Below are positions 1-5,603 of a DNA stretch of 9,553 bases, piece after piece. The DNA is from an uncultured Bacteroidales bacterium. Lineage in GTDB: Bacteria > Bacteroidota > Bacteroidia > Bacteroidales > ML635J-15. The translations under genes were made by a program, and so were the position numbers. The DNA lies in NCBI GenBank assembly GCA_905233405.1, contig CAJOEG010000109.1, positions 6,144 through 15,696 on the forward strand. The letters are read 5' to 3'. Numbering within the stretch: the stretch's first letter is position 1; each line of letters starts with the position of its first letter. The notes under the pieces were generated by a model. The model had not been told where the DNA came from. It worked only from the letters and a program-made list of their open reading frames with translations, and made no database searches.

Positions 1-1575
1 TGGCACCCACAATGTAGCATCATAATTGGTAAAAAATGGACTGCCAACAGCTTGTTGGTATGGCGGTGTTGTAGGATTGGCATATATGTCTGTAAGTCCG
101 TTGCAATTATTAAATGCCTCATTCCCAATATCTTCAATAGAATTACCAATAGTAACTGATGTCAGTCCGCTGCAACCATAAAATGCTAGACTGCCAATGG
201 CTGTAACTGAATTAGGAATTGTAACTGCAATCAATCCACTGCAACCATAAAATGTATATTTTTCGATGTTTGTAACAGAATTGGGGATTGTAACCGATGT
301 CAGTCCACTGCAATCACGAAATGCATGACCTCCAATGCTTGTCACCAAATTAGGAATTGTAACCGATGTCAGTCCGCTGCAACCATAAAATGCCCGTTCG
401 CCAATTTCCGCCACAGAATTGGGGATTATCGTATTCATACAACCGGCGACAAGTATGTTTGTCGCAGTTTCAATTATAGCATTGCAATCATCTCGCGAAT
501 CGTAAGTGGTATTTCCCGATTCAACAACTATAGTTTCAACTCCACTGCAATTCACAAATGCTGTATTGCTAATGTTTGTAACTGAATTATGAATAGAAAC
601 AGATGTCAGGCACGAAGCCCCCCAAAATGAGTACGGTTTAATTTTGGTTATCGCCTCAGGAATAACTAAATCGTCAACAATATTATTGTTGATGTATAAG
701 TTATGCGCATAGTAAAGAGGATTTGCATCGTTATCATCAAATGTTATCTCGCACCATTGTGTAATAGTACCTGTATAATAGACTGCCTCTAAATTATCAC
801 AATGACTAAATGCGCTTTCGCCAATGCTTTCTACTAAATTGCCAATTGTAACTGAAGTCAGTCCGCTGCAATTTATAAATGCATGCAAACCTATCTTCGT
901 TAGCGAATCTGGCAGGGTTACAGATGTTAATCCTGTGCATCCCCGAAATGCATACATGTCAATGCTTGTTACAGAATTTGGCATTGTTACAGATATTATG
1001 TCTGAACAATTATAAAAAGCAGCTCCTGAAATTTGTCTAATTCCATCGGGAATTGTGTATTCTGTAGCATATCCGCATGGAAAATATGCAAAACAATTAT
1101 CATTGTAAACAGGTTCTGATATACTACAGCCCCGAAAAGCATATTCGCCAATGCTAGTGACAGAATTGGGTATTACTACAGATGTAATTCCAGTACAATT
1201 ATAAAATGCCTTAGCGATAATCCCTTTTGTCCCTTCATTTATAACTAATGCTCCAGTCGGTTCGTCTCCTTTATATCCAAGACACCAGTCACTCGAATAC
1301 AATATTCCATTAGGCCGATTATTGAACCATCTAGTATTTTTAAATGCACCATCACCAATGTATGTAACAGAACTTGGAATATTAATTGAAGTTAAGCCGC
1401 TATTATAAAATGCTAGACGTAAAATTTCTTTTACGGAATTGGGGATTGTAACCGATGTCAAACCACTACAACCATCAAATGCACAAATGCCAATGCTTGT
1501 AACAGAATTTGAAATTGTAACCGATGTCAAACCAGTACATCCATAAAACGCATCACCTCCAATGCTTGTGACATT
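1..1575 (-). repeat. 69-bp tandem repeat array encoding LRR_5 units
   Basis: The coding repeats are visible at DNA level with a 69-bp period (23 codons). The plus-strand core 'taaccgatgtcagtcc' recurs. The ten bases 'taaccgatgt' start at 291 and 360, and again at 1449 and 1518; both pairs are exactly 69 bp apart. Units between these pairs are more diverged. This suggests recent duplication or conversion of single units at both ends of an older array. Confidence 0.85.
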
Positions 1576-1809
1576 ATATGTATTACCATTGTATGTTACA
1601 GCCGATGGGATTGTAAGGCTGCCTGTGGGAAATGTATTATAATAAGGCGATGATGCATTTTCTTTAGTTACTTCCACCGTATAAGGTGAAATGGAAGATG
1701 TGATATTGTAGTATAGGGTTTGTCCGCTACCGCACACTGCAGAAAAATCGTAAGCCCAAAGCGCGCTTGCGCTAATTAGCAAAGCAATGATTAATAAAAA
1801 CTTCTTCAT
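1..1809 (-). CDS. BspA-like secreted leucine-rich-repeat (LRR_5) protein, C-terminus outside window
   Basis: The reading frame is open from an ATG at 1809 down to base 1 with no stop, giving 603 visible residues; the C-terminus lies beyond the window. Residues 1-19 (MKKFLLIIALLISASALWA) form a clear Sec signal peptide with likely cleavage after A19. After a short beta-rich N-terminal stretch come about 17 units of about 23 residues with the pattern GLTSVTIPNSVTSIGxxAFxxC, the hallmark of LRR_5/BspA proteins of Bacteroidetes. Non-LRR islands typical of BspA proteins interrupt the array, including one near GTITQWCEITFDDNDANPLY and one near VVESGNTTYDSRDDCNAII. The last visible residues (DATLWVP) match the motif that usually closes an LRR_5 domain, so a sorting domain or further repeats should follow. 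Such proteins are exported and often surface-exposed, with adhesion roles known in a few members; the ligand here is unknown. It starts 10 bp after the cyclase-like gene and may be co-transcribed with it. Confidence 0.9.
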   Translation of the reverse strand, partial: MKKFLLIIALLISASALWAYDFSAVCGSGQTLYYNITSSISPYTVEVTKENASSPYYNTFPTGSLTIPSAVTYNGNTYNVTSIGGDAFYGCTGLTSVTISNSVTSIGICAFDGCSGLTSVTIPNSVKEILRLAFYNSGLTSINIPSSVTYIGDGAFKNTRWFNNRPNGILYSSDWCLGYKGDEPTGALVINEGTKGIIAKAFYNCTGITSVVIPNSVTSIGEYAFRGCSISEPVYNDNCFAYFPCGYATEYTIPDGIRQISGAAFYNCSDIISVTMPNSVTSIDMYAFRGCTGLTSVTLPDSLTKIGLHAFINCSGLTSVTIGNLVESIGESAFSHCDNLEAVYYTGTITQWCEITFDDNDANPLYYAHNLYINNNIVDDLVIPEAITKIKPYSFWGASCLTSVSIHNSVTNISNTAFVNCSGVETIVVESGNTTYDSRDDCNAIIETATNILVAGCMNTIIPNSVAEIGERAFYGCSGLTSVTIPNLVTSIGGHAFRDCSGLTSVTIPNSVTNIEKYTFYGCSGLIAVTIPNSVTAIGSLAFYGCSGLTSVTIGNSIEDIGNEAFNNCNGLTDIYANPTTPPYQQAVGSPFFTNYDATLWVP

Positions 1810-1819
1810 AATTGTAAAT

Positions 1820-2695
1820 TTATTTTGAACATGATTTATCTGGATTAAGAAAACTGCGATAAAAATCAATGGTATTGTTGAGTTTTTGCTTTACATCTTC
1901 AGGAAGGACTTCAATTGATGTTCCTTTATTGCAATTACTCATTTCTTTAAACGCACCTTCCAAATCCATACTCCTATTATAAAATTCTAATTCTGTGATG
2001 GAAGAATCTGCACAAAAGGGTTTGATAATACATTCTGGTTTAACACAAACGCCATTTTCTCCTTTTTGCGGAATACTCCTATAAACAACTTTTCCTGCTT
2101 TTATAAAAGCATTTATTCCATCGGAGCCATTTATTTCATTAACTCGCCCAATTGCAAAGTCATCTATTACGCATCCAACTATTTTTATGTTTTCCGCTTT
2201 TGTGTATGCGTGTACAATAGATTTTCCAAACATGGAAAACTGATAAAATTTGTTAGTATTTTCGGAAATAGTATATGGGGTAAAATATAAATCTCCGTAA
2301 GTTATGCATCCTCTTAATGGAACTCTTGTTGTATTTGTTATCATAAATAATTTACGACTTGCGTCTAAGATATTTTCAAAATCTTCAATGGAATTTCCTT
2401 GTGTCCAATATATTAGACTATCGGAAACATGCAATACTTTCACTTTGGATGTACTCATGTCAGATTCACAACTATGAGAACTAAATTTGTTTCTATCTGT
2501 TGTTGACGACTGGCTATCCCTAACAAAATCATCCATCATTTTTACAAGCTCATTAAGGTCATGATTCATAACATAATTTTTGAAACCTAAAATGTCAAAA
2601 TAGGCTACAAAAACTTTCTTGCCATCTGCCTCGTTGGCATTTGAGCAATCTTTTGTATTAAACGATTCGTTTTGTTGATCTATAAAATTATTCAT
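1820..2695 (-). CDS. Class III nucleotide-cyclase-like domain protein (uncharacterised)
   Basis: 291 residues starting at ATG 2695. It has no signal peptide or membrane segment, so is probably cytoplasmic. The fold cues match a cyclase homology domain. KVFVAYFDILGFK (residues 27-39) resembles the beta1 motif DIxGFT with metal-ligand Asp34. VLHVSDSLIYW (88-98) resembles the second-Asp hairpin, with Asp92. LRGCITYGDLYF (127-138) resembles the RIGIHxG strand, and FGKSIVHAYTKAE (156-168) resembles GxxVNxAaRLE. Both metal Asp positions are kept, but the Asn and Arg that stabilise the transition state in canonical adenylate/guanylate cyclases appear as His162 and Lys166. A Ser/Thr-rich insertion of roughly 15-25 residues (about 61-86) separates the Asp motifs. 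It may be a divergent cyclase (Pycsar PycC enzymes are class III relatives) or a non-catalytic sensor domain; no adjacent membrane effector typical of Pycsar is visible. The assignment is inference from motifs. Confidence 0.6.
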   Translation of the reverse strand: MNNFIDQQNESFNTKDCSNANEADGKKVFVAYFDILGFKNYVMNHDLNELVKMMDDFVRDSQSSTTDRNKFSSHSCESDMSTSKVKVLHVSDSLIYWTQGNSIEDFENILDASRKLFMITNTTRVPLRGCITYGDLYFTPYTISENTNKFYQFSMFGKSIVHAYTKAENIKIVGCVIDDFAIGRVNEINGSDGINAFIKAGKVVYRSIPQKGENGVCVKPECIIKPFCADSSITELEFYNRSMDLEGAFKEMSNCNKGTSIEVLPEDVKQKLNNTIDFYRSFLNPDKSCSK

Positions 2696-2724
2696 AGAAA
2701 AAAAATTTTTTTAAATAATTTCTG

Positions 2725-2757
2725 CAAATATAACAATAATATTTCAATAAACGAAAT
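2725..2757 (-). promoter_or_regulatory. Probable Bacteroidetes promoter for the cyclase-like gene
   Basis: On the minus strand, TATATTTG (2725-2732) is a perfect match to the Bacteroidetes -7 box TAnnTTTG. A TTTCG about 19 bp upstream (2752-2756) is a plausible -33 element. The predicted start lies about 20-25 nt before ATG 2695. No Shine-Dalgarno sequence is present, which is normal for the phylum. The region overlaps the direct repeats between the two divergent genes, so a regulator bound there could block this promoter. Confidence 0.5.
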
Positions 2758-2786
2758 AATATTTTTCTATTATCGAAATAATGTTT
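2734..2786. promoter_or_regulatory. Candidate operator: three AATAATATTT-like direct repeats
   Basis: Three copies of a near-identical AT-rich motif occur in the divergent intergenic region: 'caataatattt' (2734-2744), 'gaaataatattt' (2753-2764) and 'gaaataatgttt' (2775-2786). They are spaced about 20-22 bp apart, or two helical turns, so they face the same side of the DNA. Copies two and three also share a preceding 'cg' and are linked by an imperfect inverted repeat (cgaaataat / attatcg). They overlap the cyclase-like promoter and sit upstream of the XRE gene, which suits autoregulation. AT-richness makes chance similarity possible. Confidence 0.4.
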
Positions 2787-2845
2787 CTAAATGAGATTTA
2801 TGAATATGAAAATCAACTGCTAACTTTAATACAAAAATTTAATGT

Positions 2846-3202
2846 ATGGATAGCAAGGAAAAAGGGAAAGTACATTTCGTAGTGGAAAACCTGCGGAAAA
2901 TAATGAACGACAGCAATATGAACGGCAGTCAGTTTGCCGAAAAAATTGATATGCCCGAAGCCAAGTTCAACAAGATTCTCAACGGAAAGCAGAACCTTAA
3001 AATCGATGAAATTTCGGAAATCGCAAGAAAACTGCAAATGCGCGAAATAGACCTTTTCACCTATCCAGAAAAATATTACCCTACAAACAAAGACGATAGC
3101 ATAACAAAAGCCATCCTCACCATCGAACTCCGCGATGACCTAAAAGAACAAATTTTGAATATGGTTTTCGGGAATAGCAATATAATATTGCAAAATTCGT
3201 AG
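2846..3202 (+). CDS. XRE-family helix-turn-helix transcriptional regulator
   Basis: 118 residues. An N-terminal Cro/C1-type HTH occupies about residues 13-67: NLRKIMNDSNMNGSQFAEKI supplies helices 1-2, MPEAKFNKILNGKQNLKID supplies the recognition helix and following turn, and ISEIARKLQMREIDLFTYP completes the bundle. The C-terminal tail (about 83-118, SITKAILTIELRDDLKEQIL) is a short conserved-looking segment of the kind seen on small Bacteroidetes XRE proteins, perhaps for dimerisation. ATG 2846 is the natural start. It has no Shine-Dalgarno site, and an upstream TAACTTTA (2821-2828) is one base off the -7 consensus. The gene is divergent from the cyclase-like gene across 150 AT-rich bp with repeated motifs, so it probably represses itself and that neighbour. 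It ends in TAG and is convergent with the transposase gene, with no clear terminator between them. Confidence 0.85.
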   Translation: MDSKEKGKVHFVVENLRKIMNDSNMNGSQFAEKIDMPEAKFNKILNGKQNLKIDEISEIARKLQMREIDLFTYPEKYYPTNKDDSITKAILTIELRDDLKEQILNMVFGNSNIILQNS

Positions 3203-3237
3203 GCAATATATTCACAATCTGCCAAGATTTCTGTTTA

Positions 3238-3819
3238 TTATTTAAACATATCTCCTTCCCATTTTATGGGATTGTTTGCAATATATTCGGAAATGTTCTG
3301 GTATTCGGTTTCGTTTCGGATGATATGGTCGTAATAATTTGCCTGCCACAACGGGTTCTGGCGGTTGAATTTTTGCATTTGTAAACCATTTGCATCAATC
3401 CAATCGTCAATACGATTGATTGTTGCCGATTTGAATCCTGCGACAAACGATGATATTGATTGGGGTTGGCATTGGAATTGGGGTGTCGGGCGGTCGTGTA
3501 GAGGCGAATGGCCGTTCGCCTCTACATGGCCGCCCGTACATTCCGTTTTTTCCAATGTCACGATTGCATGCAAATGGTTTGGCATTAAAACAAATGGCCC
3601 CATGAACAATTCATCGCGGATTTCAAATGATTTTATAAATTCATCGTGGACAATTTGCCCGATTTCGTTCAATACCATTTCGCCATTATTGACATTCCCA
3701 AAAAATAATTGGCGTTCTGCGGTGACAATGGTTAAAAAATAATGCCCGTTTCTGGAATAATCCCATCCGCGCAAACGATTTGATTCTATTCGATATTTGC
3801 CTTTATATTTTTCTGCCAT
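3238..3819 (-). CDS. REP-associated tyrosine transposase (RAYT, Y1/HUH family)
   Basis: About 193 residues from ATG 3819 (MAEKYKGKYRIESNRLRGWD). Upstream in-frame starts at GTG 3861, ATG 3843 and ATG 3834 would add 5-14 residues, but the MAEKYKGK start matches the usual RAYT N-terminus. Hallmarks: YFLTIVTAERQLFFG (27-41); the HUH metal motif in MPNHLHAIVTLE (His82, His84); FVAGFKSATINRI (125-137); and the catalytic region PLWQANYYDHIIRNE (156-170), where Tyr162 or Tyr163 is the nucleophile. The C-terminal YIANNPIKW is also typical. Y1 enzymes cut and rejoin single-stranded hairpin DNA; RAYTs act on REP palindromes and are usually single-copy domesticated genes. Residues 95-111 are encoded by a REP-like palindrome and lie in a linker between the HUH and Tyr parts, so the enzyme may still be functional. 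No flanking IS200/IS605 ends are visible. Confidence 0.88.
   Translation of the reverse strand: MAEKYKGKYRIESNRLRGWDYSRNGHYFLTIVTAERQLFFGNVNNGEMVLNEIGQIVHDEFIKSFEIRDELFMGPFVLMPNHLHAIVTLEKTECTGGHVEANGHSPLHDRPTPQFQCQPQSISSFVAGFKSATINRIDDWIDANGLQMQKFNRQNPLWQANYYDHIIRNETEYQNISEYIANNPIKWEGDMFK
3487..3536. repeat. REP-like imperfect palindrome inside the RAYT gene
   Basis: A 50-bp palindrome centred between 3511 and 3512. The inner arms GTAGAGGCGAA (3498-3508) and TTCGCCTCTAC (3515-3525) pair perfectly over 11 bp around a 6-nt loop (TGGCCG). The outer arms CGGGCGG (3487-3493) and CCGCCCG (3530-3536) pair perfectly over 7 bp. A 4x4 internal bulge separates them. It is far more GC-rich than the surrounding gene, stays in frame and contains no stop, and encodes residues 95-111 (TGGHVEANGHSPLHDRP). 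The geometry, a GC-rich hairpin with an internal mismatch, is that of RAYT substrates. Confidence 0.85.
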
Positions 3820-3947
3820 TGTCGTGTGCCGCATTTGCGACATGTTTTGTCCCGAAATCACGAATTATGATTCGTCTTCGTGTCTAAAATACCGAATTCT
3901 GAATCTTGTTTGTAAAATCGGTCTAATATTTTGATTTGTAATAATAT

Positions 3948-4047
3948 AGATAATTAAATTTGCAATAATCCCCAAATGTTTTTCTCGGAAACATGCACTT
4001 TCCCACAAATTTATTTTGCCGAATCGTGCACTTTTCCACAAATGTTT
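3948..4047. repeat. 100-bp direct repeat, copy A (3' side of the ATPase gene)
   Basis: Aligned base for base with 5420-5519 at a constant offset of 1472, it differs at only six positions (3956, 3992, 4005, 4019, 4024, 4026), so is 94% identical. It begins 12 bp after the ATPase stop codon on the transcribed side. On the minus strand it holds three degenerate ~33-bp units around ATTTGkGG and AAAGTGCAt. In this copy the sequence corresponding to the promoter -7 box is TATCTATA, so the promoter is not intact. Confidence 0.9.
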
Positions 4048-4059
4048 TGAGGCACTTTT

Positions 4060-5388
4060 TTACAGAAATGGAGTAAAATATATGGGTAGGCAAGCGGTCT
4101 GTTGGTCTTTCTGGTAGTCCTTGGTATATAGCAGTATGCGGTTGCCGATGCGTGACGAGTATTTTTCGCAGAAAGCATCCAAGGATTTATGAGATTTATA
4201 TCCAGACGACTTGACTTCCAATGGTACTATCTTTTTCCCTCTGGAAAGCAGGAAGTCTATTTCGTAGTTTTTGTTTCCGGTTTCGGTAGGGAAGGTATAA
4301 TAGAATAGTTCGTTTCCCGCTGCCGTTAGCATTTGCGCAACCAAATTTTCATATACATAGCCAAGATTCGCCTCCAATTTGTCGGAAAGCAACTTGTTGT
4401 AAATGATATTCTCGGCGAATGACTTGTCCCAGAAGGCAAGTGTTACGAATAAGCCAGTATCAACCATAAACATCTTGTAGGCATCCATAAGCTTGTGCAT
4501 CCCTAATCCTACATTGGGGTCGGTGATATGGTATGAAAGATTTACAACCATGCTCTCGCGCATTTCCGAAACTATCAAGTCAACATTGTCGGTTCGGCGA
4601 GCATCAATGGCTGTTTTTATCTTGTACCGTGAAGCATTGCTATTTAGTTGAGACGGAATGTTCTTGAATATAAGCGATGCCCGTCCCGATGAGTCCAGCT
4701 TCATAAAGTCGTCGTCGTAAAGTTGTATGATTTGCCGTTTTACCTTATCCACAGCCTGCATGTTGTTGTGCTTTATGTATGCGTCAACTGCTTGTGGCAT
4801 ACCGCCGACTAGCATATACAAGCGTAAATCGCGCATAGTCTTCCGATGTGCAGCCGACAGAGGCAATTTTTTTTCGTAAAACTGTTTCAATGTCGTTAAT
4901 CCATTTTCTTGACCAATAGCCCATAGAAATTCCTCGAAATCAAGTGGATGCAAGTCCATTTTCATCTCCTCGCTGGGAATGAGTATGTTCTGTACATTGC
5001 GCCTAATGGATATGAGGGAGCCTGTCTCAATATAATCGTACCGACCATCCTTTACCAGATGCTTTATGGCTTGTCTTGCTGGTGGAAAATCTTGCACTTC
5101 ATCAAATACTATGACACTTTGCCTGTTGTGAAGAACTACGCCTGTTTCCTGCTGTAATTGCAAGAAGAAAAAGTCCAAATCGGAAATGTCGTCAAACAAT
5201 GATGCTATTTTCTTGTTCTTCTTAGAGAAGTCTATGAGGATGTACGACTTGTATTCCCTCTTGGCAAACTCCTCTACAAGAGTCGATTTGCCGATACGCC
5301 TTGCCCCTTTTATAAGTAGTGCATACTGACCATTCCATTGCTGTTTCCATTCCAGCATTTTGTTGTATAATTTCCGTTTGAATATCAT
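4060..5388 (-). CDS. AAA_14 / DUF4143 family ATPase
   Basis: 442 residues, full length for the family. The N-terminal AAA domain has Walker A GARRIGKST (28-36), Walker B SVIVFDEVQDF (91-101) and a sensor-like YIETGSL (119-125). The middle part (LYMLVGGMPQAVDAYI) is the usual linker with the conserved GGMPxAV. The C-terminal DUF4143 domain has the PD-(D/E)XK-like pattern EIDFLL (Glu376, Asp378) followed by PLEVKSS (Glu391, Lys393). These ATPases are abundant and often multi-copy in Bacteroidetes; their cellular role is poorly defined, although nucleic-acid or stress/defence roles are often suggested. Start ATG 5388 follows a good promoter at 5417-5448 with a leader of about 20 nt and no Shine-Dalgarno site. 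The gene is bracketed by two 100-bp direct repeats, suggesting that it belongs to an expanded or tandemly duplicated cassette. Confidence 0.92.
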   Translation of the reverse strand: MIFKRKLYNKMLEWKQQWNGQYALLIKGARRIGKSTLVEEFAKREYKSYILIDFSKKNKKIASLFDDISDLDFFFLQLQQETGVVLHNRQSVIVFDEVQDFPPARQAIKHLVKDGRYDYIETGSLISIRRNVQNILIPSEEMKMDLHPLDFEEFLWAIGQENGLTTLKQFYEKKLPLSAAHRKTMRDLRLYMLVGGMPQAVDAYIKHNNMQAVDKVKRQIIQLYDDDFMKLDSSGRASLIFKNIPSQLNSNASRYKIKTAIDARRTDNVDLIVSEMRESMVVNLSYHITDPNVGLGMHKLMDAYKMFMVDTGLFVTLAFWDKSFAENIIYNKLLSDKLEANLGYVYENLVAQMLTAAGNELFYYTFPTETGNKNYEIDFLLSRGKKIVPLEVKSSGYKSHKSLDAFCEKYSSRIGNRILLYTKDYQKDQQTACLPIYFTPFL

Positions 5389-5416
5389 AATAGTTTAAGT
5401 ATTTGATTTTCGGGGA

Positions 5417-5448
5417 CAAAGATAATTCAATTTGCAATAATCCCCAAA
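5417..5448 (-). promoter_or_regulatory. Bacteroidetes promoter of the ATPase gene, embedded in repeat copy B
   Basis: On the minus strand TTTG (5445-5448), a 20-bp spacer and TATCTTTG (5417-5424) match the TTTG-N19-21-TAnnTTTG consensus exactly. The -33 box lies inside the third unit of the flanking direct repeat, and the -7 box straddles the repeat's end. Any factor binding the repeat units would therefore sit on the promoter. Confidence 0.65.
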
Positions 5449-5519
5449 TGTTTTTCTCGGAAATATGCACTTTCCCCCAAATTTATTTTGTCGAAACATG
5501 CACTTTTCCACAAATGTTT
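5420..5519. repeat. 100-bp direct repeat, copy B (5' side of the ATPase gene)
   Basis: Partner of 3948-4047, in the same orientation. Minus-strand units begin near 5518 (AACATTTGTGG), 5485 (TAAATTTGGGGG) and 5453 (AACATTTGGGGA), each followed by a TGCA/TTGCA core: a three-fold, ~33-bp periodic array. It ends 17 bp short of the neighbouring terminator, so the duplicated segment is not just shared coding or terminator sequence. Confidence 0.9.
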
Positions 5520-5536
5520 GATGTTTCCCATTAGGG

Positions 5537-5578
5537 CAAAAAAACAATGCGATTGCAACATTTGTGCAACCGCATTGT
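5537..5578 (-). terminator. Rho-independent terminator of the AbfD-like gene
   Basis: The 14-bp stem pairs 5544-5557 with 5565-5578 (one A/C mismatch at 5552/5570) around the loop ACATTTG. Read on the minus strand it is followed by a run of seven T residues and then GCCC. It lies 25 bp after the stop codon of the gene that starts at 7061, and separates that unit from the ATPase promoter. Confidence 0.9.
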
Positions 5579-5603
5579 ACAAATATTATTTCTTTATAAC
5601 TAG

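Noticed and set aside
1..1015. Short plus-strand frames at 325-585 and 824-1015
   Set aside because: They are antisense readings of the LRR repeats; repeated sequence creates open frames on both strands.
1..1575. CRISPR array, considered because of the regular 69-bp repeats
   Set aside because: The period has no conserved repeat/variable spacer split; it translates throughout as LRR_5 units in one open frame with a signal peptide.
2813..3037. Minus-strand frame of 74 codons opposite the XRE gene
   Set aside because: It is the antisense shadow of a well-supported HTH gene.
3365..3742. Plus-strand open frame of 125 codons
   Set aside because: It is antisense to the RAYT gene, without family features; it reads through the palindrome only because that sequence is symmetrical.
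3820..3861. Longer RAYT start at GTG 3861 (or ATG 3843/3834)
   Set aside because: The extra residues (MISGQNMSQMRHTT) do not resemble the family N-terminus, whereas MAEKYKGKYRIES does; the region also holds a small palindrome (3860-3875) better suited to a leader.
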